64,000 nucleotides of DNA, from assembly GCA_013350335.1 (NCBI GenBank), contig CM023534.1:15394802-15458801 (forward strand). The letters run 5' to 3'. Of this stretch, positions 1 through 9,952 are shown piece after piece; the stretch's first letter is position 1, and each line of letters opens with the position of its first letter. The DNA is from Chimonanthus salicifolius (lineage: Eukaryota > Streptophyta > Magnoliopsida > Laurales > Calycanthaceae). A model generated the notes under the pieces. It ran no database searches, was not told the origin of the DNA, and saw only the letters and a list, made by a program, of their open reading frames with translations. The position numbers and the translations under genes were made by a program.

Positions 1-971
1 ATGACATAAAGAGAGACTACATATTATGAATTTAAAATCCAACTACTGATTAATTTCAACTTTTTTTTTTTTTAACATGAGTATCTCTACATCACATTTG
101 GAGGTAAAAATAATTCCACGAGCATGTATAATCTCCCAAATTTATGGCCTAAAGAGGTTGAATATGAATAGAATTCAAAACCTCATTTTATGAAGCGAGC
201 GTCTTTACCGTCAAACCAACTATCTCTATCGCTATTCAAATGTATAATGGGCAATTTTCTCCATATACATCTAGAGTGTATGTTACTTGTGTATTTGAGA
301 ACATGAACCTTTATTATTTTTCAATCTCAATCTTTCATATATTTCATTAATTTTTAAATGGGTAAAAAATCTTTCATTTATTTATTTTGTAGTTTCTATA
401 AATGGTCTTTATCATTAAATTATAATATTTGTTGTGCCATGAAGTTAAATTTTAAATTTCAAGATAAAAATTAAAATAATTAAAAATATTTCAAACTTAA
501 AAATCTAAGTGATTTAATATACATTCTTAATAACGAGATATTTTAATAGTGATCCTCATCTTTTTATAACATGACCTAATTTATGATTTTAACTAGGGGT
601 GTTCATGGTTCAAATCAAGTTATGCACTCTGAACCCTATGTACGGAAGCCCAAAACCCACCAGGCTTTGCAGGGCTGAAGCCTGAATCCATCCAGTTTGA
701 AAAAAATACTAAGCTCAGGCCTGCTTGTTTGATACTATTAATGTCCAGCTATTCAGATTGAAAATAGATATTACTAGGTGGACTAAATTTGAATTAAAAC
801 TTAATTACTATAACTTAATATTAATAGCCAAAATCAACCGATGTTCTTATCTTCGTGATTTTAAAAACACATGTTTATTTTGATCACTAAAATCAAGTGG
901 TTAAAAATTGAGTTTTGAATTTAAATTTGGTAGTACTTGTAGTTTATCATTTCTACTTTTAATATAAATAT
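1..971. other. Gene-free AT-rich flank
   Basis: No open frame of convincing coding character is visible on either strand. The stretch from about 595 to 760 has the mixed purine-rich words typical of decayed hAT-like MITEs (a run of AGGGGTGTTCA type followed by GGCTGAAGCC-like words), but I could not define ends. Confidence 0.5.
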
Positions 972-1900
972 CAGGGGTCAAAACATCGGCCGACACAAAT
1001 CGTATCGGCCGATATGTATCGGTTTTTCATGGTCAAAGGATATCAGCCGATACGATATGTATCGGCCAGTAAAAAAGGTTATCGGCCAATATGACCGATA
1101 TTTGGACCGAATATCGATCACCATATCGGCCTGATATAGGAGTGAAACTTGGGTTGGGTTTTGGCCCGACCCGATTGACTCGACCCGAAAATAGTGTGGG
1201 CTGGGTTATAGAAATTGTAAACTCGGGTCGGGTGGGGTTAGGAAAAAAAAAACCCAATTGAAATTCGGGTCACGTTGGGCTGAAGAATTTAAATTTCAAC
1301 CCGATCCAACCCGCCCCAAAAAATTGGACCCGGAAAAATCCGACCTGAATTCATAACTTAAATAAAACCCATGCCCCTTCCACTTCTGTTTCCCCTCTTT
1401 CTAAAATCGATATTCACCTCTTCCGCTTCCTCTTCCTCTTCCCCTCTTCCCCTCTTTTGAAACTCGGGCTAACTCGGGCTAACTCGGGTCGGGTCAGGTC
1501 AACTCTCGGGTTGAAAGTATTAGCAATTCGGGTCGAGTTGGGTTGACATATTCGGGTTTGCAATTCGGGCTGGGTCGGGTTCAAATTTTTTTGACATGGA
1601 TTAGGGCTGGGTTTGTCAAAACCTGGCTCGCCCGACCCGAGTTTCAGCCCTACCGATATGCATAAAAATCGATATTTAAAATTTATTTAAATTTGTTTAA
1701 AAAAAAGATAAAAATCGATACGATTTCTTCACGATTTTTTAAGGTTTTTACGGATTTTTATGGTTTTTCACGGTTTTTACTATTTTTAACGGTTTTGAAT
1801 ATAGGAGGAGAAAGAAATGCAAAAAAATGGAAAAAATGGATGAGAGAGAAAATTATTAGCCGATATGCAAATATCGGCCGAAGCATTTTTTGGACCCCTG
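972..1900. mobile_element. hAT-like MITE (outer), split by a nested element
   Basis: The element starts CAGGGGTCAAAACATCGGCC and ends GGACCCCTG, so the ends form an imperfect terminal inverted repeat beginning CAGGGGTC. It is flanked by a perfect 8-bp direct repeat, ATAAATAT, at 964-971 and 1901-1908, the duplication length of the hAT superfamily. Without the insertion at 1137-1652 it is about 413 bp. The left arm is packed with the palindromic word ATCGGCCGAT. The same family occurs at 8803-9082. It encodes no protein; the open frames inside it are unconvincing. Confidence 0.85.
1137..1652. mobile_element. Nested hAT-like MITE inside the 972-1900 element
   Basis: A 516-bp segment rich in GGGTCGGG words interrupts the outer MITE. 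Its ends are imperfect inverted repeats: TAGGAGTGAAACTTGGGTTG on the left, and on the right the reverse complement of TAGGGCTGAAACTCGGGTCG. The flanks CCTGATAT (left) and ACCGATAT (right) look like a decayed 8-bp target duplication with two mismatches. The outer element must therefore be the older insertion. No coding potential is visible. Confidence 0.72.
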
Positions 1901-2625
1901 ATAAATATACAGTCTTCTAATTAATTTCAAAATAATCTTTTTTAAAAAAAAATGGACCAAATATATAATACAAAAATTCAATGGCTAAACGGGCTTTCAA
2001 AGACTTTTATCGAAAATTACAAAAAGACTTCTACGAACGGACTTATTGCAATACACCACGTGGAATAAAAGTGAGAAAACGTCAATTCGTCATTATAAAG
2101 CATTTGTTGGAGTGGGCCACAAATTGAGTCCAGTCAGGGGTCCGCAACTCTGCATCACACACTTCCCCCACGTGTTAAGAATGAGATGACGGCCGGACGA
2201 CGTAACGTGTCCTAATTTATTAAAATGGGTTGATGATGTTAGAAACTTAGAATTATAATTATGAAATATAATTTTTATTGATTTAATTTGAATAAATAAA
2301 ATTTGCAATTGTTAAAAAAGTAAATTTCAACTATTTAATTTTTACATAGTTTAAATTGGTTAATTGTATATATTTAACCAGATCAATTTCTTATAAATTT
2401 TCAAGTTAACAATTTTATTTATAATTTTATTTTATTCTAATTAAATATATATAAATTAATCTCAGTCATGATAACCTTGTGACTTTTTCAAGTTGATGGG
2501 TTCTACAACTTATGAAATTTTATTGGGGGAGTTGGCTTGGGGCCTACTTCCAAAATGATTATTAAAATTATTCAATCTGACGGTTCTCTTAGTCACCAAT
2601 CCATTGTATTTTGTGGAAATTTTCA
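1901..2625. other. Gene-free sequence between MITE and SINE
   Basis: AT-rich. No supported gene; short frames here have no recognisable motif. A GC-richer patch at about 2040-2215 (around CCACGTG and GACGTAACGTG) stands out in composition but is not tied to a gene. Confidence 0.4.
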
Positions 2626-2776
2626 ATTTTTTTTTGAATTTACCATGGAAAATTCAGTGTAAAATCTCGTGATACCTACTGCCTTTAGGGTACACCAAGT
2701 TAGGCCATGGGGACTTGAACTTGGCAACTCTCATTTCTTGAAACGGGAGGTTAACCAGTTGAGCTACACCCATTTG
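2626..2776 (-). mobile_element. tRNA-derived SINE, minus strand
   Basis: Read on the minus strand, the element begins with an A-box-like TAGCTCAACTGGTT (about 2755-2768) and has a B-box-like AAGTTCAAGTCCC about 35 nt downstream (about 2710-2722). These are the RNA polymerase III promoter boxes of a tRNA-derived SINE head. An A-rich tail follows, seen as a T run near 2626-2636 on the plus strand. I could not find a clear target-site duplication, so the ends are approximate. A true tRNA gene is unlikely because a 3' acceptor arm is lacking and a long tail continues. Confidence 0.65.
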
Positions 2777-2939
2777 GAACTTTTCACATTTGTCACTAAA
2801 AATATTAGAATAAAAATAATTACTAAATAACAATCAATAAAAATATCAATGGATTTTCTTATATTTTAAATTTTATATTTTTAATAAATTATTTGTAATA
2901 TTGGCAAAATTTGATCCGACCCGATTATACAAATCAAAC

Positions 2940-3170
2940 GAGCATTCTAAATGGGATATAAGTTTAAAGTTTGTGACTCAAATCCAAAATAGATCCGAAG
3001 CAACTTAACCCATTTAATAAACAAGTAATGGATTTCCTATCTGGTTTACCATAACTAAACCCAAGCAATTTAAATGGATATGAGTTTAACATTTTATAAC
3101 TCAAACTCGAAAATGACCTGAACTGACTAACCCATTTAATAAACAAATAAATAATAGATTGAAGAGTGTT
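2940..3170. repeat. Diverged tandem duplication, unit about 123 bp
   Basis: The stretch around 2950-3025 (AAATGGGATATAAGTTTAAA to CCCATTTAATAAACAA) recurs with substitutions at 3072-3150 (AAATGGATATGAGTTTAACA to CCCATTTAATAAACAA). Copies are direct and ageing. It is probably an internal repeat of a degraded transposon, with no coding function visible. Confidence 0.55.
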
Positions 3171-3434
3171 GCTTCGATCATGAATAAGACCCAACCCAAT
3201 CCAATGCCATGTCTATGCATATATCACTTTTATTCAATTTTGTGAATTAATTATTTTTTCTTAATTTTACTTTTCACATACAGATTGTTGACTTAGTGGA
3301 AAATATTAAATGTAAGGGCATAAGTTCAATTTTAGACCTTTGAAATTGTTATTTTTCCTTAACATTTAAATCCAACATTTTTCTATGTCCATTTCATGCA
3401 TTTTCTGGTTCATCATAATAGATAGAAATATTTA

Positions 3435-4062
3435 CGGGGGCGATCCTTACACGGGTATTTTGTGTATATAGACACGGATTTTAGCATATGCTGAATTTGT
3501 CCTCTACCTGCGGTACCAGAAAGAAGAATGCATGAACAGTGCAATTCTCCTGAAATCGGCTCGCTGAAAATCATGAACAGTGCAATGTTTCCTGAAATTG
3601 ACTATTCGAAATTGCGAGTCATTTCACCGAAAATCATGAACGATGCAATGTTTCCTGAAATCGGCTTTCCGAATTGCAAGTCGGCTTACAAAAAATCATG
3701 AACAGTGCAATGTTTCTTGAAATCTGCTCTCCGAAATTGCAAGTCGGCTCGTCGAAAATCATGAACAGTGCAATGTTTCCTGAAATCGGCTCTCCGAAAT
3801 TGCAAGTCGGCTCACCGAAAATCATGAACAGTGCAATGTTTCCTAAAATCGGATCTCCGAAATTGGAAGCCAGCTCACCGAAAATCATGAATAGTGCAAT
3901 GTTTCCTGAAATCGGCTCTCCGAAATTGCAAGTCAGCTCGCTCGCCGATGAACAGTAAAAATCAGCCCATTGAAATTTTACTGTTCATGCGAAGGGTAAA
4001 ATCGAAAATACTCTAAAACCCGTGTCGCTAAACACGAAATGCCCGTGGGAGGATCCCTCTCC
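3435..4062. mobile_element. Mutator-like MITE with internal 63-bp repeats
   Basis: The flanks carry a perfect 9-bp direct repeat, AAATATTTA, at 3426-3434 and 4063-4071, the duplication length of Mutator-like elements. The ends form an inverted repeat of about 40 bp with mismatches: the left arm includes GGCGATCCTTACACGGGTAT and the inverted right arm GGGATCCTCCCACGGGCATT, both reaching GACACGG. The interior is mostly a 63-bp tandem repeat (3532-3950). No transposase is encoded, so it is non-autonomous. Confidence 0.83.
3532..3950. repeat. 63-bp tandem repeat array
   Basis: ATGAACAGTGCAATG-like words recur at 3572, 3635, 3698, 3761, 3824 and 3887, exactly 63 bp apart, with a shortened first unit at 3532 and a remnant near 3948. 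Units differ by scattered substitutions. Because 63 is a multiple of three, open frames of 94 codons (plus) and 84 codons (minus) run through the array on both strands. These are a by-product of the periodicity, not genes. Confidence 0.9.
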
Positions 4063-6752
4063 AAATATTTATCTAATAATTTATTTGTAATCTTAAAAAA
4101 TCGAGGACTAAAGTAGTTTAATTGGTCTAAACATAATAATTTATTCATTTATAGAATGAGAACCATAAATCTAACATGATATGTCAGAGCAATCAAGATT
4201 TTCAACTTAGAGCATCTAATAAGCATACCTGTTGATTAACATATTATCAATTTCATGTCAATAGTAAAACGTTTAATTGATTCATATATGGTTGATATAT
4301 GATTGGACTTTTAAAGTATATATTTATTTAATAATTAATTATTTCAGTTACAGAAAATTAAGAAATGACTTTATACGATATGCGGAGCATATACCGTAAT
4401 TAGTTTTTTCATTAAAAATGTTCATAAAAATACCAGATTAACGAATCTAAGCTGATTTGGAAGAGAATCCAACAAATAGAAGAAGGAACAATTAAAGTAA
4501 CCATGTACATTGATATTTCAAATTAATTATTTTTCTAGTGTTTGAAATATCATATTTTTTTTAAAATCTAAAAAAATGGATAAAATTACATGGTGATGTT
4601 GAATTTAGATAAGGAAACCTTTAAAAAGTAAATAATTTGATGAGCCTTTTTAAAAAAATAAAAAATAGATGCAATCATTTGATATAACCAAAATGATTAA
4701 TATTTGAAAATTATATTGACCAATGAAATCACCAAAAAGGGCCCAATTAGATTATTATAATTATTTTTAACGTTAAAATTTAAATCACAAAATATATTAT
4801 TAATTTTTATATAAATTGATTAGATGAGAATACTGAATGAAGAAATGTTTAAATTAGAATGTCTAATTATATCTGATGTAATTTTAATTTAATATGAAAT
4901 GGATCTGATTTAATTTATGCCAAACTATAACTGTTATTCTGAGATGTAAAAGGGGGAAAAATTCAAATGAAAAGACAGAAACACAATAAAAAGGTACCTA
5001 TGTGACCGGTTTCACCCGGTCGTAATTTTAAAGATATGAGAAGTCAGGCTTTTTTTTGCTGATTTTAAAGACTTATTCAGTTATTCGTACAGTGCATGCC
5101 AGCTACAAGATGACAAGAGTTTTAATTATTTTGAGAAATTATATATTTATATATTTTGAGTCGGGATCAAGAGTAGAAAAAAATAAAATTTAGATCAGAT
5201 TTAAACTACAAAATGTACTCGACTTGAACCAATCTGACTTGAGTTTTAAGAAATTTAAAAAAGTTATTGCTGTTTTTTTTTTAAATTTAAACTAAAAATG
5301 GATCAAATTATCGAATCAATAATTCAAATCGAATTAAGTTGAACAATTCAAACCAACAAGCCATATCAGATCTAACTGAATTCAATAATTTTTTATATGA
5401 ATTAAATTGAATTTATCAAAATCCAACTCAACCTGAGTCGTGTGATGAACTTCCAAGTCAAGATAGTCTATGTAACATCAAGTCAATAATTTTTTATATG
5501 AAATAAATTAAATTTATCAAAATCCAATTCAGTCTGAGTCGTGTGATAACTTCCAAGTCAAGATAGTTACACTCTTAATGTAGCATCCAGTCAAGGATGC
5601 AATCTTGACCACATGATCGAACCACCGTGAATGGTCCACCTCTTCAAATGATCATGTCTATGCTTTTATCCAAAGGCAAGTGGAGCATACTCCAAAAACT
5701 CGTACACATGTAAAAGAGATGATCAGATGCAATAATGAAATTACAGACAGCTTTTACAAAACCATTACTTATTAAAAAAAAATATTTTAAAATTTAAATT
5801 TTAGCTAATGAATAATAAATATAGATAAATTGATGTTAATGTAATCAGGTTTCCTCTACCATTACACTTATTCATTTATTTTTCATGAGAAAAGATCTTA
5901 TATACTAAGATCTTATCTATTCTTTATAATAAAAGATGTTATAGTGTCGTGGCTCTATATTGGGTATTTTTTAATATAATGACATGTGTCTTCTTATGGA
6001 TCTTACAAATTATGTTAGATTATTTTCATTAGATCTTACATAAATATAAAATTCTATTTTTAAAAACAAAAAAAATGGATTGTTGAGTCTCTATATATAT
6101 GGTACTAATGTCTTCATAAGCATAATTTTATTAGAAGAAGTTCAAGATTAATCTCCAAGGCATTAAGGAGACGTATGTTAGGATATCATGCCCTTCAAAT
6201 TAGAGATTAATGATGAAGTGTTCACTCCCCATGTACATCTAAGTTATTCATTGAAGATAAAAAAGACTAGTGGAGATGGAGACTAAGAATTGAAACTTTG
6301 AAGATGGAAGACATGTAGATCAAATCTTATGTTAATTGGATTTAGTCTTGGGTGTTTAGGAACTTATTATAAAGTTACCAAATATCCCCAAAGACTAATT
6401 GTATATACTCTTGGATTTAGAGAGACTCAAATGGCACAAATGGTATAAATAGAGAAAATAAGTCATAACAAGATGCCGACTATTTTAGTCGAATTTACAG
6501 TATTCTCTGGAAAAGTCGTGATAGATATCGACTCACTTTGTTCTGTATTTCCAAATGTTTCTAGAAAAGTGAGTTGCTAAACACGTCTACTGATGTGCCA
6601 ACAGCCGACTCACTTTTACGCCCAGAGGACAAACACAAAAAGTTATTTCAATGATCAGAACCAATGAAAAAAGAAACACCAGTACATCTCTGTTGAAATC
6701 CTGAATATGGTGATACCTCTTGAGAGTATAGGTGAAAGCCATCATAGAGTGA
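4063..6752. other. Gene-free AT-rich region
   Basis: No supported gene on either strand. It includes a tandem duplication (5383-5584) and, at about 6060-6640, a stretch of more mixed composition that could be a relic of a retroelement. I see no protease, RT or integrase motif there. A TATAAATAG word occurs near 6447 without a gene behind it. Confidence 0.4.
5383..5584. repeat. Direct tandem duplication, unit about 101 bp
   Basis: CAATAATTTTTTATATGA at 5383 recurs at 5484, followed in both copies by related sequence with AATTTATCAAAATCCAA and CTTCCAAGTCAAGATAGT. Copies differ by several substitutions and a small indel. A related stretch occurs near 32480-32520, so the unit belongs to a dispersed repeat family. 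Confidence 0.7.
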
Positions 6753-6904
6753 GCCGCCGGAACGACGCCTCAGAAGCATGGTGGTCTTTTACTCTGTTGT
6801 ATAGTTAGTGGGGCCTAACCTGGGTATAGCCGCCGGAACGACGCCTCAGAAGCATGGTGGTCTTTTACTCTGTTGTATAGTTAGTGGGGCCTAACCTGGG
6901 TATA
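6753..6904. repeat. Tandem duplication, unit 76 bp, copies identical by eye
   Basis: A 76-bp unit starting GCCGCCGGAACGACGCCTCA and ending CCTAACCTGGGTATA occurs twice head to tail (6753-6828 and 6829-6904) without a difference that I can find. It is much GC-richer than its surroundings. Identity implies a recent duplication, an expansion in the source element, or an assembly artefact. No gene is attached to it. Confidence 0.85.
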
Positions 6905-7770
6905 GGCAGCCTATTTTCCGCTTCCAATAGATTTAGAACTCTATTGGGACTTTTTAAGTTTTAACATACTGGTACTGGTCAGGTACCTTATATATTATCA
7001 ATGAGAAAAGCCCATTTGCATACCTTATTTGTAAAACCACCCTCAGCATATGATTTCTATGGTGCAGAGAACCATTAGAAGACCATAAAATGGAGAACAA
7101 AAGCTAGTTTAGATGAAGGAGAGGATCATAGAACCAGTCAGAAGACATTTAATTTGCAGTTATGAGAACCTGGATTCTCTTTGCAGTCTAGACAGCCATA
7201 GATTAGTTACCAAGTATTTGAAGAAACACAGAGTGGAAATATTTACATATTTTTTTTTCACCTATCTGGATACTGGAGCAAGCTGATGACAGATATTCTA
7301 ACGTGATCTTTTTGCTCCCAATTTCTGCATCTGCAAAGAATGAGGAAAGAAGCTGAAAAAACAAAGAAAAGGAAATGCTGCAATTATTATTGTCTTTGAG
7401 CAAGCAATACAGTTCAGTGTTGACTCAATACCCATAGAAATCGAATTGTTGATGGAATTCCAAAGCTGGTATGAAGCTAGGCAGATGCCTACCATGAACT
7501 TAGAGAACCAATTCAGGTGGTGTGGAAGTCACAACAGCCAGAACAAGCCACATGGTATTTTATGTCCTCCTTGTTATTGGCCATCTTAACTTTAAATTGA
7601 CCTCCAACATCTCATTCTGGATCAAGATAAAAATGGAATTTGCCTTTTTCTCTATGGTGATTGGATTGATTTGTAACACATGTGCACAACAAGAATGTCT
7701 GACAGAAGATGTCAAATAGGATGGCAAGAAGATTGCTCAAGACTAACCTAAATTTCAAAGTATGGATTCA
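6905..7770. other. Gene-free region
   Basis: Frames of 60-65 codons occur on both strands (for example 7522-7719 plus) but carry no motif I recognise and overlap each other. Nothing here is supported as a gene. Confidence 0.4.
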
Positions 7771-8213
7771 GTGCTACCCTAGCCACACCTGGCCTCAGTA
7801 TGGCCAGGGCATGGACATCTTTTTCTAATGAGTTGACACATAGTATGTTGGTGGGTCTCATAAACCATATCAGTTGGATCATATCTATAAATCTACTTAA
7901 ATATAAAAATTATCTTTTATAGCATATGTTTTATTCATCTAATATAAGGATTAAGGACAATGGATGACTGATTTTGAACATTAGAATTCAAAGTCTTTTT
8001 TAAGTTAAAAATACTGTTTCCAGAATCAACCATCCAGTTTTGTAGTCCATATCAGATAAATAAAAAATATTTTGAAAAATATTTGTTATATTTAAGTAGA
8101 TTTAATCAATGTGTTTCAAATGATATGATTCATGGGACCCACAAACGATAAGTGTATCATATTAGAAAAAGATGCTCGTGGCTGTACTGAGGTGGGTGCG
8201 CCAGGGAAGCACC
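7771..8213. mobile_element. Fold-back MITE with long inverted arms
   Basis: The segment at about 7771-7905 is an imperfect inverted copy of about 8075-8213. Shared words include GTGCT(A/T)CCCT at the tips, CATCTTTTTCTAAT, and AATCTACTTAAATATA at the inner side of the arms. The central 170 bp is unique AT-rich sequence. A clean target-site duplication was not visible, so the superfamily is unassigned and the ends may be off by several bases. It encodes no protein. Confidence 0.7.
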
Positions 8214-8802
8214 AAATCTGTTCTCATTGCATGCAAAATACAGCAGTATGTTCTGATAGAATTCAGGCTTGATTAGAAAATGTTTGGTAAAAAATTCAAT
8301 CAACAAAAAATAAATGCCAAAAGTTTGGTGTAAGATGCTGAGGAGTACAATATGGTTTTGTTAGAAAACTTTGGTTGACATATTTGGCATACAAATGCAT
8401 GTACGTTGCAAGTAGAGTATATGTATGTAACACATCATGAATGGTTGAAATAGTCAAGTTTCTATTGTTATACTCCATGTGTAGGCCTTCGTGTGGAACA
8501 TGAATTGAGGGTTAATTTATTTCTTTGAAAGATATATGAATTGAGCATTCTCTGAAAATAAGGTATTGGCCCTGCTGACCTTACAGCCAAAAAAAGGATA
8601 GAAGAGAAGGTAAAAAAGAAAAGGGGTTTTTCACTCCTTTTTTTTGGGGAGGGTGGGAGAGAGACAGAGAGATAAGTGGGGGCATCAAGGCTTACTGTGG
8701 ATATCAGAGAATTAAAGGCGGAAGTCCAAACATCCTTATGCCAGAACATTGATTCAGAGATTTTGACTTCAGGTGGAAGATGAAGCCACTGAATATTGGA
8801 CT
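8214..8802. other. Gene-free spacer
   Basis: A 129-codon minus-strand frame (8468-8857) runs across this spacer into the neighbouring MITE. It has no recognisable domain and crosses a transposon boundary, so I do not call it a gene. A short GA-rich run lies at 8645-8672. Confidence 0.4.
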
Positions 8803-9082
8803 CAGGGGTCGAAAATATCGACCCAGCCGATAAGTTTCTCTCTCCTTCGATATTCAAAACCGTATCGGTTTTTTTTTTAAAAAAAAATCAAATAGATTTT
8901 AAATACCGATTTTATGTATATCGGCCGATATGATGACAGATATTCTGAACCGAATATCGGTCATATCAGCCGATAACCTTTTTTACTGGCGATACATATC
9001 GTATCGGCCGATATCGTTCGGCTCTGAAAAATCGATACATATCGGCCGATACGATGTGTATCGGCCGATATTTCGACCCCTG
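8803..9082. mobile_element. hAT-like MITE, same family as 972-1900
   Basis: Starts CAGGGGTCGAAAATATCG and ends CGATATTTCGACCCCTG, giving near-perfect terminal inverted repeats. Perfect 8-bp flanking duplication ATTGGACT at 8795-8802 and 9083-9090. Total 280 bp. It shares the CAGGGGTC tips and the repeated ATCGGCCGAT palindromes with the element at 972-1900, in inverted orientation. It lies about 0.9 kb beyond the 3' end of the SUVH coding frame. Confidence 0.9.
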
Positions 9083-9952
9083 ATTGGACTTGTTTCTGAG
9101 TTGTAATGAGACAGAAACAGGGTCTTAGAGGGGAGATTTTCAATTAAGAATTCAAACACATAATACAGACAAACGATTTTTATCCTCTGTTCTAACCACA
9201 TTACGCAACAAGTTATTTCACCAATAGTACATAAAATCACATCAAAATCCATTTATTATAAAAAATAAATTAAAAACATTTTTGTATAGTATTGTAATAT
9301 GTGTATCGTACATGAAATGACAAACCAACCTGGAACTGATCCTACTTCATGGGGACCTGATATTCCTCCTCAAGAATCAAGATCAAGGACATAGCTCCCC
9401 CTTTTTCCTTTTAGTAGGTAATGAGGCAACGAATAACAATTTTGTAGTTAATGACAGAGTGAACTGCACACTAACTCTTAAGGTTTAAACATTTGTTGAA
9501 ACATAAGGAGTACAATGTTGGAAGGAAAATCTGATTTCACATTTATTATTACCATTTGTTCACTTCTACTTGAACATATAAATATTTAGAAGCTGACAAA
9601 ATTTCAGATGAAAGAATTTTGTTGTGTATTTTCAAATTTCAAAATTTTCAATAGAATGGAATGAATAAGACCTATGCAATGAATTGAAAAATAACATCCA
9701 CTGTCACATAGTAATTTCATCCCCGGTTGGTGAAAGCTACAAAATCATGTATTAAAACCATGATAGCATGAGATGCAGGATTCTAGTTCTTGTTCTTTTG
9801 ACAATTTCAAGCATAGAAGAAAATACAGATAAGACCAAAAAACGGCAGGCATCTATCTATAGATGTATGATCTAATTATTGGAGATTTCTGACCTTGTTC
9901 AAGGGCTGCTGAGGTAACCAGTTTTTGGCCATTTGTAGCTGATGCTGAAGGC
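9083..9952. other. 3' flank of the SUVH gene
   Basis: This holds the 3' untranslated region and termination signals of the minus-strand SUVH gene, but I could not place a poly(A) site with confidence. A small overlapping frame at 9853-10065 is a shadow of the end of the SUVH frame. Confidence 0.4.

Noticed and set aside
2700..2776. A tRNA gene on the minus strand
   Set aside because: A and B boxes are present but no complete cloverleaf or 3' acceptor arm, and an A-rich tail follows: a SINE head fits better.
3532..3950. Regular repeats resembling a CRISPR array
   Set aside because: Units are contiguous without unique spacers, lie within a MITE, and the window is plant nuclear DNA.
3634..3958. 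Open frames of 84 and 94 codons on opposite strands
   Set aside because: Both run through the 63-bp tandem array; repeat length divisible by three keeps frames open. No gene.
8468..8857. 129-codon minus-strand frame
   Set aside because: No motif and it crosses the boundary of the MITE at 8803.
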